Source of the DNA: Dyella lutea
Lineage (GTDB): Bacteria > Pseudomonadota > Gammaproteobacteria > Xanthomonadales > Rhodanobacteraceae
DNA: 64,000 bases
Reading direction: 5' to 3'
NCBI RefSeq assembly: GCF_024158035.1
Contig: NZ_JAMZEK010000001.1
Span: 910,001-974,000 of the forward strand
How positions within the stretch are numbered: position 1 is the stretch's first letter; the number at the start of each line of letters is the position of its first letter. Under the pieces are notes generated by a model, which was not told the origin of the DNA, did no database searches, and saw only the letters and a program-made list of their open reading frames with translations. Positions 30,782 through 37,878 of this stretch are shown here, one piece after another. The translations under genes and the position numbers were made by a program.

Positions 30782-31265
30782 GCATTCCTCCTTCGTGAAG
30801 TGGTTCGAGGGGAGGCGACGCGCATCGCGCGTCGCGAACCGGGGTTCGACTGCCGACGGCGCCGAGGGTTCCGGACCACGCATGTCGTGGACCGAGCGCG
30901 ATTTCCAGCCGGGCCGCGCAACCGCGCGGGCTGGGCCCGGATGCCTGTCGCGACATGCTGCGCTGCGCCGTCGGCGACGCGCGGAAAAGCGCAAAAAATT
31001 CTTTACTTCCCGCGCGCTCGGCAGTACGGTCTCCATCCGTTCGCAACCACAACATCTTGTGTGCGCGTCCTGGGGTCTTACCCCAAAGCTGGTGTGGTAA
31101 TGGTTGTCTCTCGAGGGGGCGGCCGTTGCAACGAGCGATGCCGCCAGGCGAGTTGCCAGGGGCCCCGTGGCGGGCCCGATGCAGCACCGGCGAGTCGTTG
31201 CGAACGGTCGAGTCGATAAGCAACTACATGCCGTCGTGAGGCGGCATCCGGAGGTCAGTAAACCG
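30782..31265. other. Divergent intergenic region, Deg protease / nrdJ
   Basis: 484 bases without a credible gene. It contains an A/T-rich patch at about 30990-31015 (a possible promoter zone), the NrdR box at 31047-31062, and a long untranslated leader before nrdJ. The hairpin TACATGCCG...CGGCAT near 31225-31250 lies just before the nrdJ ribosome-binding region. I found no B12-box-like sequence, so no cobalamin riboswitch is claimed. Confidence 0.6.
31047..31062 (+). promoter_or_regulatory. NrdR box upstream of the ribonucleotide reductase gene
   Basis: CCACAACATCTTGTGT matches the NrdR consensus ACACWATATATWGTGT at 13 of 16 positions and is itself nearly palindromic. A weaker second match (10 of 16, ACCCCAAAGCTGGTGT) is at 31080-31095, 33 bases from the first, about three helical turns, as expected for tandem NrdR boxes. 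NrdR represses ribonucleotide reductase genes when dATP is high (family knowledge). Confidence 0.72.
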
Positions 31266-33413
31266 ATGAGTACCGCTCGCGCGCCAGCAGTGGGTCGCGA
31301 TGCCGTGCAGATTCCTCTGCAGCCGGCGTCCTACGACATCTGGGACAAGAAGTACCGTTTGAAGAACAAGGCCGGCGAACCGGTCGACGACAGCGTGGAC
31401 GGCACCTACCGCCGCGTGGCGCGCGCGCTCGCCGAAGTGGAAGCCACGCCGGAACTGCGCGAGCACTGGTACGAGCGTTTCGTCTGGGCGCTGCGCCGTG
31501 GCGCGATCCCGGCCGGCCGCATCACCTCCAACGCCGGTGCGCTGGAGCACAAGCCCGCCACCAGCACCATCAACTGCACCGTCTCGGGCACCATCCGCGA
31601 CTCCATGGACGACATCCTGGAGAAGGTGCACGAGGCCGGCCTCACGCTGAAGGCCGGCTGCGGCATCGGCTACGAGTTCTCCACGCTGCGTCCGCGCGGC
31701 GCGTACGTGTCCGGCGCCGGCGCCTACACCTCCGGTCCGCTGTCCTTCATGGATATCTACGACAAGATGTGCTTCACCGTGTCCTCGGCCGGTGGCCGTC
31801 GTGGCGCGCAGATGGGCACGTTCGACGTCAGCCATCCGGACGTGAAGGAGTTCATCCGCGCCAAGCGCGAGGACGGACGCCTGCGCCAGTTCAACCTGTC
31901 GCTGCTGGTCACCGGCGGCTTCATGGAGGCGGTCGAGCACGATGAGGACTGGCCGCTGGTGTTCCCGATCCACGTCAAGGAGCAGGGCGACATCGACCTC
32001 AACGACCCGGCCAAGGTCGTGTGGCGCGAGTGGCCCACCCACGACAACTACGTGGAGCGCGAGGACGGCCTGGTCGCCTGCAAGATCTACGGCTCCATCC
32101 GTGCGCGCCACCTGTGGGACATGATCATGGTCTCCACGTACGACTACGCGGAGCCCGGGTTCATCCTGATCGACAAGGTCAACGAGATGAACAACAACTG
32201 GTGGTGCGAGCACATCCGCGCCACCAACCCGTGCGGCGAGCAGCCGCTGCCGCCGTACGGCTCGTGCCTGCTCGGCTCGGTCAACCTCACCACCTTCGTG
32301 CGCGACCCGTTCGGCCCCAAGGCCCGCTTCGACTGGGACGAATACCGCGAAGTGGTGAAGGTATTCACCCGCATGCTCGACAACGTGGTGGAGATCAACG
32401 GCCTGCCGCTGCAGCAGCAGCGCGACGAGATCATGGGCAAGCGCCGCCACGGCATGGGCTTCCTGGGCCTGGGCAGCACGCTGACCATGCTCAAGATGCG
32501 CTACGGCTCGGACGACGCGGTGAGCTTCACCGAGGACGTCTCGCGCGAGATGGCCGTGGCCGGCTGGGAAGTGGCGCTGGAGCTGGCGAAGGAAAAGGGC
32601 CCGGCCCCGATCCTGGCCCGCGAGTTCACCGTCACCGGCGACATGCTGCGCAAGCGTCCGGAAATGGCGGCCGACGGCTACAAGGTCGGCGACACCATCC
32701 CCGGCCGGGTGCTGCACGCCAAATACAGCCGCTACATGCAGCGGGTGGCCAGCGTGGCCCCCAACCTGGTGAAGGGGCTGGCCGAGGTCGGCGCCCGCTT
32801 CACCCACCACTCCTCGATCGCGCCCACCGGCACGATCTCGCTGTCGCTGGCCAACAATGCCTCCAACGGCATCGAGCCCAGCTTTGCCCACCACTACTCG
32901 CGCAACGTGATCCGTGAGGGCAAGAAGTCCAAGGAAAAGGTGGAGGTGTACAGCTACGAGCTGCTCGCCTACCGCGAGCTGATCAACGGCAAGGCCATGC
33001 CCTACAGCACCGATGCCGACGCCAAGCTGCCGGACTACTTCGTGGCCGCCGACGACATCAGCCCGAAGGAGCACGTGGACATCCAGGCCGCCTCGCAGAA
33101 ATGGATCGACTCGTCCATTTCCAAGACCGCCAACGTGCCCACCGACTACCCGTACGAAGACTTCAAGGACATCTACTTCTACGCGTACAAACAGGGCCTC
33201 AAGGGCTGCACCACGTTCCGCTTCAACCCCGCCGCTTTCCAGGGCGTGCTGGTGAAGGAAGCCGACCTTGAGAACACCCTCTACCGCTTCGAATTGGAAG
33301 ACGGTAGCGTTGTCGAACTGAAAGGCAATGAGCAGGTGGAGTACGACGGTGAAATGCACACCGCGGCAAACCTCTTCGATGCCTTGAAGGAAGGCTATTA
33401 CGGCAAGTTCTGA
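31266..33413 (+). CDS. nrdJ: Adenosylcobalamin-dependent (class II) ribonucleoside-diphosphate reductase, catalytic subunit
   Basis: A 715-residue class II ribonucleotide reductase that makes deoxyribonucleotides with a B12 radical and so works with or without oxygen. Landmarks: the redox Cys in TSTINCTVSGT, the glycine-rich LKAGCGIGYEFS, the finger-loop NPCGEQPLPPYGSCLLGSVN carrying the thiyl-radical Cys, and the substrate-phosphate loop APTGTISL. The usual C-terminal zinc/TSCPD part is absent from this chain and found in the gene at 34339, so the enzyme is split. I start at ATG 31266 (MSTARAP); the frame open to 31104 crosses regulatory sequence. Confidence 0.95.
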   Translation: MSTARAPAVGRDAVQIPLQPASYDIWDKKYRLKNKAGEPVDDSVDGTYRRVARALAEVEATPELREHWYERFVWALRRGAIPAGRITSNAGALEHKPATSTINCTVSGTIRDSMDDILEKVHEAGLTLKAGCGIGYEFSTLRPRGAYVSGAGAYTSGPLSFMDIYDKMCFTVSSAGGRRGAQMGTFDVSHPDVKEFIRAKREDGRLRQFNLSLLVTGGFMEAVEHDEDWPLVFPIHVKEQGDIDLNDPAKVVWREWPTHDNYVEREDGLVACKIYGSIRARHLWDMIMVSTYDYAEPGFILIDKVNEMNNNWWCEHIRATNPCGEQPLPPYGSCLLGSVNLTTFVRDPFGPKARFDWDEYREVVKVFTRMLDNVVEINGLPLQQQRDEIMGKRRHGMGFLGLGSTLTMLKMRYGSDDAVSFTEDVSREMAVAGWEVALELAKEKGPAPILAREFTVTGDMLRKRPEMAADGYKVGDTIPGRVLHAKYSRYMQRVASVAPNLVKGLAEVGARFTHHSSIAPTGTISLSLANNASNGIEPSFAHHYSRNVIREGKKSKEKVEVYSYELLAYRELINGKAMPYSTDADAKLPDYFVAADDISPKEHVDIQAASQKWIDSSISKTANVPTDYPYEDFKDIYFYAYKQGLKGCTTFRFNPAAFQGVLVKEADLENTLYRFELEDGSVVELKGNEQVEYDGEMHTAANLFDALKEGYYGKF

Positions 33414-33515
33414 GTGCTCGGACCAGGCTCGGCGCACCGGTTGTAGTCTTGTCCGTGGCGACTTCCGCCACGGACGCACGGCAAGCACCAATAACAGTCG
33501 GAGGGGAACCCCAGC

Positions 33516-34094
33516 ATGTCCATCGATACCGAAGTGAAAGACGTACCTGCCGCCGACGCGGCTCCCGCAGCCGAAGCCCCCGCTCCGGTGGTGACTGCGG
33601 CACCGAAGAAGGCTCCGGCCAAGAAGAAGCCCGCCAAGAAGGCCGCGGCCAAGAAGGCGGCTCCGAAGAAGGCTGCCAAGAAGGCCGCCGCCAAGAAGGC
33701 AGCTCCGAAGAAGGCCGCAGCCAAGAAGACCGCTGCCAAGAAGACCGCCAAGAAGGCGGTGAAGAAGGCCGCTCCGAAGAAGGCTGCCGCCAAGAAAGCT
33801 GCCAAGAAGGCAGTGAAGAAGGCCGCCCCGAAGAAGGCCGCCCCGAAGAAGGCCGCAGCCAAGAAGACCGCCAAGAAGGCCGCCGCCAAGAAGGCAGCGC
33901 CGAAGAAGGCTGCAAAGAAGGTCAGCAGCAAGAAAGCGGTGAAGAAAGCCGCACCGAAGAAGACGGCCAAGAAGGCCGCCGTGAAAAAGGCCGCCCCCAA
34001 GGCAGCCAAGAGGTCCACTGCCAGCAAGAAGGCGAGCGTGAAGGTGGCGAAGGCGAAGAAGCCCGCCGCCAAGAAGGCCGCCCGCAAGAAGTAA
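33516..34094 (+). CDS. Histone H1-like Lys/Ala/Pro-repeat protein
   Basis: A 192-residue protein, acidic for the first ~30 residues and then almost wholly built of PKKAAAKK / KKTAKKAV-type repeats. This composition resembles eukaryotic histone H1 tails and bacterial AlgP/HctB-like proteins that bind DNA non-specifically (family knowledge). Repeats are imperfect and in frame. A GGAGGGGA stands about 11 bases before the ATG. It lies between the two halves of the class II reductase on the same strand, with its own terminator after it. Such repeats often vary in number between strains. Confidence 0.88.
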   Translation: MSIDTEVKDVPAADAAPAAEAPAPVVTAAPKKAPAKKKPAKKAAAKKAAPKKAAKKAAAKKAAPKKAAAKKTAAKKTAKKAVKKAAPKKAAAKKAAKKAVKKAAPKKAAPKKAAAKKTAKKAAAKKAAPKKAAKKVSSKKAVKKAAPKKTAKKAAVKKAAPKAAKRSTASKKASVKVAKAKKPAAKKAARKK

Positions 34095-34105
34095 GTCGTG
34101 AACGC

Positions 34106-34131
34106 AGCCGGCCCGGTCCGCCGGGCCGGCT
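34106..34131 (+). terminator. Terminator after the H1-like gene
   Basis: Eleven-base-pair stem AGCCGGCCCGG / CCGGGCCGGCT with a TCCG loop, followed by GTCTTTTCT, twelve bases after the stop codon. Confidence 0.85.
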
Positions 34132-34215
34132 GTCTTTTCTCCAGGCGCACGCTTCGTGATGCGCGCAGACGCCGAGGCCCCGCCTCCCGCCGCCGTCACC
34201 GGCCTCGCCCCACGC

Positions 34216-34292
34216 CGTCATTCCCGCGAATGCGGGAATCCATTTCGCCCCCGGGCGATGCCAAGTGGATTCCCGCATTCGCAGGCAAAACG
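34216..34292. repeat. REP-like inverted pair (CGTCATTCCCGCGAATGCGGGAATCCA)
   Basis: One arm reads CGTCATTCCCGCGAATGCGGG then AATCCA. The other, 40 bases on, reads TGGATTCCCGCATTCGCAGG then CAAAACG, so the arms are inverted and nearly complementary, and each arm is itself a small palindrome. This ATTCCCGC motif is a common dispersed REP in proteobacteria. It lies between the H1-like terminator and the TSCPD gene. Confidence 0.75.
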
Positions 34293-34338
34293 ATCCACCC
34301 GGCCGCCTCCGACGCGCCCCAGACAAGCGAGACACACC

Positions 34339-35091
34339 ATGGCGATGAAGATCGAAAAGAAAATCAAGGGCTACGCCGTCGTCAAGCCCGAAGACAAGGC
34401 CGCGCCGGCCGCTGCCTCCGCTCCCGCCGCGCCCGAGAAGAAAGAGGCGCCCAAGGCGGAAGTCATCCAGATGCACGAGAGCGTCGAGCGCCCCGAGCAG
34501 CTCGTCGGCGAAACCTACAAGATCAAGTCGCCGCTGTTCGAGCACGCGCTGTACGTCACCATCAACGACATCGTGCTCAACGCCGGCACGCCGCACGAGC
34601 AGCGCCGCCCCTTCGAGATCTTCATCAACTCGAAGAACATGGACCACTTCCAGTGGATCGTGGCGCTCACCCGCATCATCTCCGCCGTGTTCCGCAAGGG
34701 CGGCGACGTCACCTTCCTGGCCGAGGAGATGAAGGCCGTGTTCGACCCGCGCGGCGGCTACTTCAAGGCCGGCGGCGTCTACATGCCCTCCATCGTCGCC
34801 GAGATCGGCGCGGTGATCGAGCAGCACATGAAGCACATCGGCCTGATCCAGGATCCGGAGATGGACGAGGCCACCAAGCGGCTGATCGCCGAGAAGCGCG
34901 CCGCCTACGAGCAGGCCAGCACCCCCGTAGGAGCGGCTTCAGCCGCGACCGCTTCCAGCGGCAACGCCGAACCCACCGCCTCCGGCTTCCCGCCCGGCGC
35001 CACGATGTGCGCCAAGTGCAATACCCAGGCGCTGGTGCTGATGGACGGGTGCCAGACTTGTTTGAATTGTGGGTATAGCAAGTGTGGGTGA
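34339..35091 (+). CDS. Class II ribonucleotide reductase partner with TSCPD domain and zinc ribbon (NrdJb-like)
   Basis: A 250-residue protein corresponding to the C-terminal part that longer NrdJ proteins carry on the same chain. After an Ala/Pro/Lys-rich N-terminus comes a TSCPD domain at about 45-180 (PFEIFINSKNMDHFQWIVAL). It ends in a four-Cys zinc ribbon CAKCN...CQTCLNCGYSKCG, whose last Cys residues likely re-reduce the active site. This matches the split NrdJa/NrdJb arrangement known from Pseudomonas. I start at 34339 (MAMKIEKKIKGY); the frame from 34156 runs through the REP. A REP copy lies inside its linker. Confidence 0.85.
   Translation: MAMKIEKKIKGYAVVKPEDKAAPAAASAPAAPEKKEAPKAEVIQMHESVERPEQLVGETYKIKSPLFEHALYVTINDIVLNAGTPHEQRRPFEIFINSKNMDHFQWIVALTRIISAVFRKGGDVTFLAEEMKAVFDPRGGYFKAGGVYMPSIVAEIGAVIEQHMKHIGLIQDPEMDEATKRLIAEKRAAYEQASTPVGAASAATASSGNAEPTASGFPPGATMCAKCNTQALVLMDGCQTCLNCGYSKCG
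34927..34948 (+). repeat. GTAGGAGCGGCTTCAGCCGC REP element inside the NrdJb-like gene
   Basis: GTAGGAGCGGCTTCAGCCGC plus GA is a perfect copy of a REP unit widespread in pseudomonads and xanthomonads (six-base-pair GCGGCT/AGCCGC hairpin). It is read in frame as V197-G-A-A-S-A-A, part of the linker between the TSCPD domain and the zinc ribbon. Confidence 0.75.
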
Positions 35092-35164
35092 ACGCCTGCA
35101 TCTAAAGATATTGCTTAGCTGGACGAACTGCTCACTAGTAGTATGAGAAACGGAGTTTTCGGCA

Positions 35165-36067
35165 GTGGCTCAGCCATCGCGATTCTATTTGGGGCGGGTG
35201 ATCAAGCTAGGATCTATGACCGCGGATCTCTTGATTCGTACGATTTTTGATCCGGCAACGATCAGCGCTCGTGGCGCCCGATACACCTTTATATCAGCTC
35301 AGGTCGTTAGGGCTGATGATGGTCGAGATGCGGTCTATGCCATGCTCGCAAAGTACCGTCCAGACGGCGAAGTCGCAGTGGTCGATCCGTCGGAGCATTC
35401 CCTGAAGCAGACATCCGTACAAGACCTGCTGCGGGCATCAAGTTCGTTTGTGTACATTCCTTCGTTGAGCGGCATAGCATACCGCCACATATCGGGCGCG
35501 CTTCCGTACGACCTCTTTGAACGAATGTTCTATGAGCTCGTTTCCCAAAGCGCGTATGGGCTTCTGGGCAGCGCGGAGATCAATCCAATCTCGGATATCC
35601 GCACCTTTGTATCTAAGCTTGCACGGATGGAGTCGGTTACCGAGATTTCGGCGACAGTGCAGCCGCCAAATCCCCTATTCGGACCGTTATGGGAGTCTTT
35701 GCTTGAGTACGTGAAGAAGCGTGGACTCGATCAGCTTTCGGTAAATGAGCAATCGAACGGAGGGATTAATACGGATCTACCTAAGATTGCGGCTTCGATG
35801 GGGCCAGAGAGCATCGTGAGCAGTAGCGCGTTGTCTCTCATGGAAGCCCAAGTCGGCGCGAGTGGTGATGCCGCTGTTTTGATGGCAGCTGACGGTTATG
35901 GTAAGGCGACTGTGCGTGGGCGCCATGATGGGGAATGGGTCACCTATAGCTCGACGAACGACCAACGCACGTTTTTGATAGACGGCGACCCGTCACCCGA
36001 ACGGCTGGCAAATGAAGCTGTCAGTCAGTTGCTTCGCGTAAACGGCGAAAGCGGGCTGGCGCATTGA
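35165..36067 (+). CDS. Unrecognised soluble protein, first gene of an AT-rich pair
   Basis: A 300-residue protein I do not recognise. It starts at GTG 35165, with GGAG nine bases upstream. No signal peptide or membrane segment is visible; a beta-rich N-terminal half (about 20-110, e.g. ARYTFISAQVVRADDGRD) and a more helical C-terminal half are suggested. Base composition is clearly lower in GC than the neighbours (about half GC by eye) and codon use is mixed, which points to horizontal transfer. Its stop overlaps the TTG start of the next gene (TTGA), so the two are translationally coupled. A defence or toxin role is possible from the layout, but nothing in the sequence proves it. Confidence 0.75.
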   Translation: MAQPSRFYLGRVIKLGSMTADLLIRTIFDPATISARGARYTFISAQVVRADDGRDAVYAMLAKYRPDGEVAVVDPSEHSLKQTSVQDLLRASSSFVYIPSLSGIAYRHISGALPYDLFERMFYELVSQSAYGLLGSAEINPISDIRTFVSKLARMESVTEISATVQPPNPLFGPLWESLLEYVKKRGLDQLSVNEQSNGGINTDLPKIAASMGPESIVSSSALSLMEAQVGASGDAAVLMAADGYGKATVRGRHDGEWVTYSSTNDQRTFLIDGDPSPERLANEAVSQLLRVNGESGLAH

Positions 36068-36519
36068 ATCGGCGAGCTGCTTTCCTTCTCGTTGCGATCT
36101 CTCCCGAGGTCGTTGCGTATGTTGTTGTAGTGTGCGTTTGCGCTTTTTTTCCTAATATAGTTTTTAATGCATTTGATTTCGTCGCTGAGGATATCAAATG
36201 GCTCTGGGGGGCGGTTCTTGTTCCGGTGGGCATCGCCGCTGCGTCTATCTCGAAAATCGACGGCCTTCTAAGTCCTAAAGGTAAAAGGGCCCTGTTGTTA
36301 AGCTGGCCTGACTATCGCTTGTTTAAGGATCTGGCTATCGCAGTCCTTGGTCTCTACGGCTTCGGCTTGGTGGTTGCGGCGATTGGATTTTATGTCGTAG
36401 CAATAACCAAGCACCCCTATGGCCTTGTTCTTATTTTTGCGGCGCTGGTACAGGTGCTTTTTACCTTTGCAACTCTTCTCCTGGCCTGTTGGAAAAGTAG
36501 AGAAATTCTGGGTGAGTGA
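36064..36519 (+). CDS. Small membrane protein coupled to the 35165 gene
   Basis: A 151-residue protein with about four hydrophobic segments (roughly residues 6-30, 45-62, 88-112 and 120-143) and a short basic loop in the middle. It begins with TTG at 36064 inside the previous stop codon; no in-frame ATG gives a better start. The family is unknown to me. Its AT-rich composition matches its partner and not the surrounding genome. A cytosolic protein plus a small membrane protein in one coupled unit is a layout seen in several abortive-infection systems (inference only). Confidence 0.68.
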   Translation: MNRRAAFLLVAISPEVVAYVVVVCVCAFFPNIVFNAFDFVAEDIKWLWGAVLVPVGIAAASISKIDGLLSPKGKRALLLSWPDYRLFKDLAIAVLGLYGFGLVVAAIGFYVVAITKHPYGLVLIFAALVQVLFTFATLLLACWKSREILGE

Positions 36520-36550
36520 TTTTCTGAATTAAAGGAATTAACAAGAATTA

Positions 36551-36605
36551 AAGGGGACGTGAGAATAAAAGGGGACGTGGCTAATTAAATTTGGTCGTCG
36601 TCCGG
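36551..36605 (+). repeat. GGGGACGTGGCTAATTAA element, two head-to-tail copies
   Basis: A short copy AAGGGGACGTGAG at 36551 is followed by a full copy AAAAGGGGACGTGGCTAATT from 36567 that continues AAATTTGGTCGTCGTCCGG. The same full unit recurs at 40.4 and 50.1 kb and in variant form at 37.7 and 42.3 kb. Confidence 0.75.
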
Positions 36606-36702
36606 CGGTGTTCTTACCCGAATGGCTTGATTTTCCGTATCTTCTTTTCCGCGCTTGCCTTGACTCCCCTCCACTTCAGTAGCAGACTCGAACACAAGGA
36701 GC

Positions 36703-36862
36703 CTAGAAACTCCGCAGAGAGCGGTACCCACCTCCGTCAAACCGGTGGGTTTTTTGTGCCTGCACGGTTGCGGGCACAAGCCGACGTGATACCTGCGTCG
36801 GGAGGGCGGCTAATACAACACCCGCAAGGGGAATACGCCCGCCGGCTCTCTGCGGTTTCTAG
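36703..36862 (+). ncRNA. Structured leader RNA, C4-antisense-RNA-like, before the XAC0095 gene
   Basis: A 160-base region closed by a long outer stem: CTAGAAAC(TC)CGCAGAGAGC at 36703-36722 pairs with GCTCTCTGCGGTTTCTAG at 36845-36862. Inside are at least four hairpins: ACCCACC/GGTGGGT followed by TTTTTT (terminator-like, 36726-36756), GTGCCTGCA/TGCGGGCAC (36757-36778), CCGACG/CGTCGG (36781-36801), and a GGGCGG arm pairing with CCGCC around a CCC-GCAA-GGG tetraloop. The ACCTCCGTCAAACCGGTGGG hairpin with its T run, and the later segment CTAATACAACACCCG, resemble the phage P1/P7 C4 RNA class and the leaders of P4-like ash/icd genes (from memory). The XAC0095 gene starts 61 bases after it. Confidence 0.65.
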
Positions 36863-36922
36863 CCTCCCGACTTCCCGTCGCCATCCAGGCGTGCGGGTAC
36901 TTCATGGAACGAGGAGGCGAGC

Positions 36923-37609
36923 ATGTCGACCATCGATACGGACGATCTGGGAGTAACCGGCTATTTCCTGCCGGAGGACAGCCAGCTACGGCTGAAGCAA
37001 CTGCGCGAGTACGTGGGTTTCCTCACCAACCTGGCCCGACCTCGTCGGCCGGACGAAGACAGCGAGTGCTACAGCGAGATTCGCCCGGGCGAAGTGGCGA
37101 TCTGCATGGAGTTGATCGAAGAGCAGATAGGGCAGGTGCTGGAGGAACTCTCCTACCCGGCCGAGCGTGGCGAAAGTGCGGGGGCACCCAAGGCGGCTGC
37201 GGGTACGGCAGCAGAAGCAGAGGCCGCAGACACGGACGCCGAGGAACCGTGCGTCGCCAAACCGGCGAGTGAGGAGGCGGGCCACCGCTGGATAGCCGGC
37301 GTCAGTCTGAGCCAGATCGACGAGATCCACCTGCTGCTCGACAGCCTCCGCGCCCACGGCAACGTCGTCGCCTCCAGCGACGAGGCGAAGTTGAAAGACG
37401 TCACGCTGTCGGTCATGGGCGATGCTATCTGCCACGACGCCCAGAAGCTGCGCGACATCGTCGACGCGATCTACGACGAGCAGCGACTGCAGCCGCGCGG
37501 CAGCAAACCCGGTGTGCGCGAAGAGGAAGCCACCTACCTCGCGTTTTCGCCGCCCATGACCTCGGGTGCTCGATCGCCCATCCACCGGCCGCATCCCACC
37601 TACCAGTAG
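36923..37609 (+). CDS. XAC0095-family protein, two-repeat form
   Basis: A 228-residue protein. The first ~80 residues match the xanthomonad XAC0095 family (GYFLPEDSQLRLKQLREYV, RPRRPDED, GEVAICMELIEEQ). After an Ala/Glu-rich linker, a second segment at about 130-200 (VSLSQIDEIHLLLDSLRAH, GDAI) looks like a diverged copy of the same fold. The ordinary family members I remember are a single copy of about 70-100 residues. GAGGAGG lies seven bases before the ATG. Function is unknown. The structured RNA directly upstream suggests post-transcriptional control. Confidence 0.78.
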   Translation: MSTIDTDDLGVTGYFLPEDSQLRLKQLREYVGFLTNLARPRRPDEDSECYSEIRPGEVAICMELIEEQIGQVLEELSYPAERGESAGAPKAAAGTAAEAEAADTDAEEPCVAKPASEEAGHRWIAGVSLSQIDEIHLLLDSLRAHGNVVASSDEAKLKDVTLSVMGDAICHDAQKLRDIVDAIYDEQRLQPRGSKPGVREEEATYLAFSPPMTSGARSPIHRPHPTYQ

Positions 37610-37668
37610 CAGCGCGACTCAGCGCCAGCGAGCCCGTGGCGCTCGCTGGCGCGCACCTTGTCACAGAC

Positions 37669-37749
37669 TAAAGGGGACGTGGCTTTGAATTCAGCCGTCG
37701 TCCGGCAGGTCGGGCTTTGGCTTGGCTTAATTTGCCACGTCCCCTTTTC
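37669..37749. repeat. Inverted pair of the GGGGACGTGG element between convergent genes
   Basis: TAAAGGGGACGTGGC at 37669 and its inverted copy GCCACGTCCCCTTTTC at 37734 enclose a core with GTCGTCCGGC. The RNA of either strand could fold into a long hairpin ending in a T run, so it may double as a terminator for the convergent XAC0095 and FG-GAP genes. Confidence 0.72.
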
Positions 37750-37878
37750 TCGCTTTTCTCGCACACCGTTCTCATAGGCCCAACGGTCCATCACTGAACC
37801 GCCCCAGGATTCGTGGAGGTTCCCACTCTTCCTCAGCGCAACTTCGGCCCTCGTCCGCACTTCATGTAGCCGAACCGG

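Noticed and set aside
29324-31219. Long plus- and minus-strand frames over the Deg protease locus
   Set aside because: Both run across the protease gene, the intergenic region or its leader without ribosome sites.
30990-31265. Cobalamin riboswitch before nrdJ
   Set aside because: No B12-box-like conserved core could be found by eye, although a hidden variant cannot be excluded.
33600-34090. Tandem DNA repeats as a CRISPR-like or satellite array
   Set aside because: The periodicity comes from Lys/Ala codons in one open frame of the H1-like protein; units vary and there are no unique spacers.
31224-34199. 991-codon minus-strand frame over nrdJ and the H1-like gene
   Set aside because: Covers two clear genes on the other strand; its Gly/Leu-rich start only mirrors the Lys/Ala repeats.
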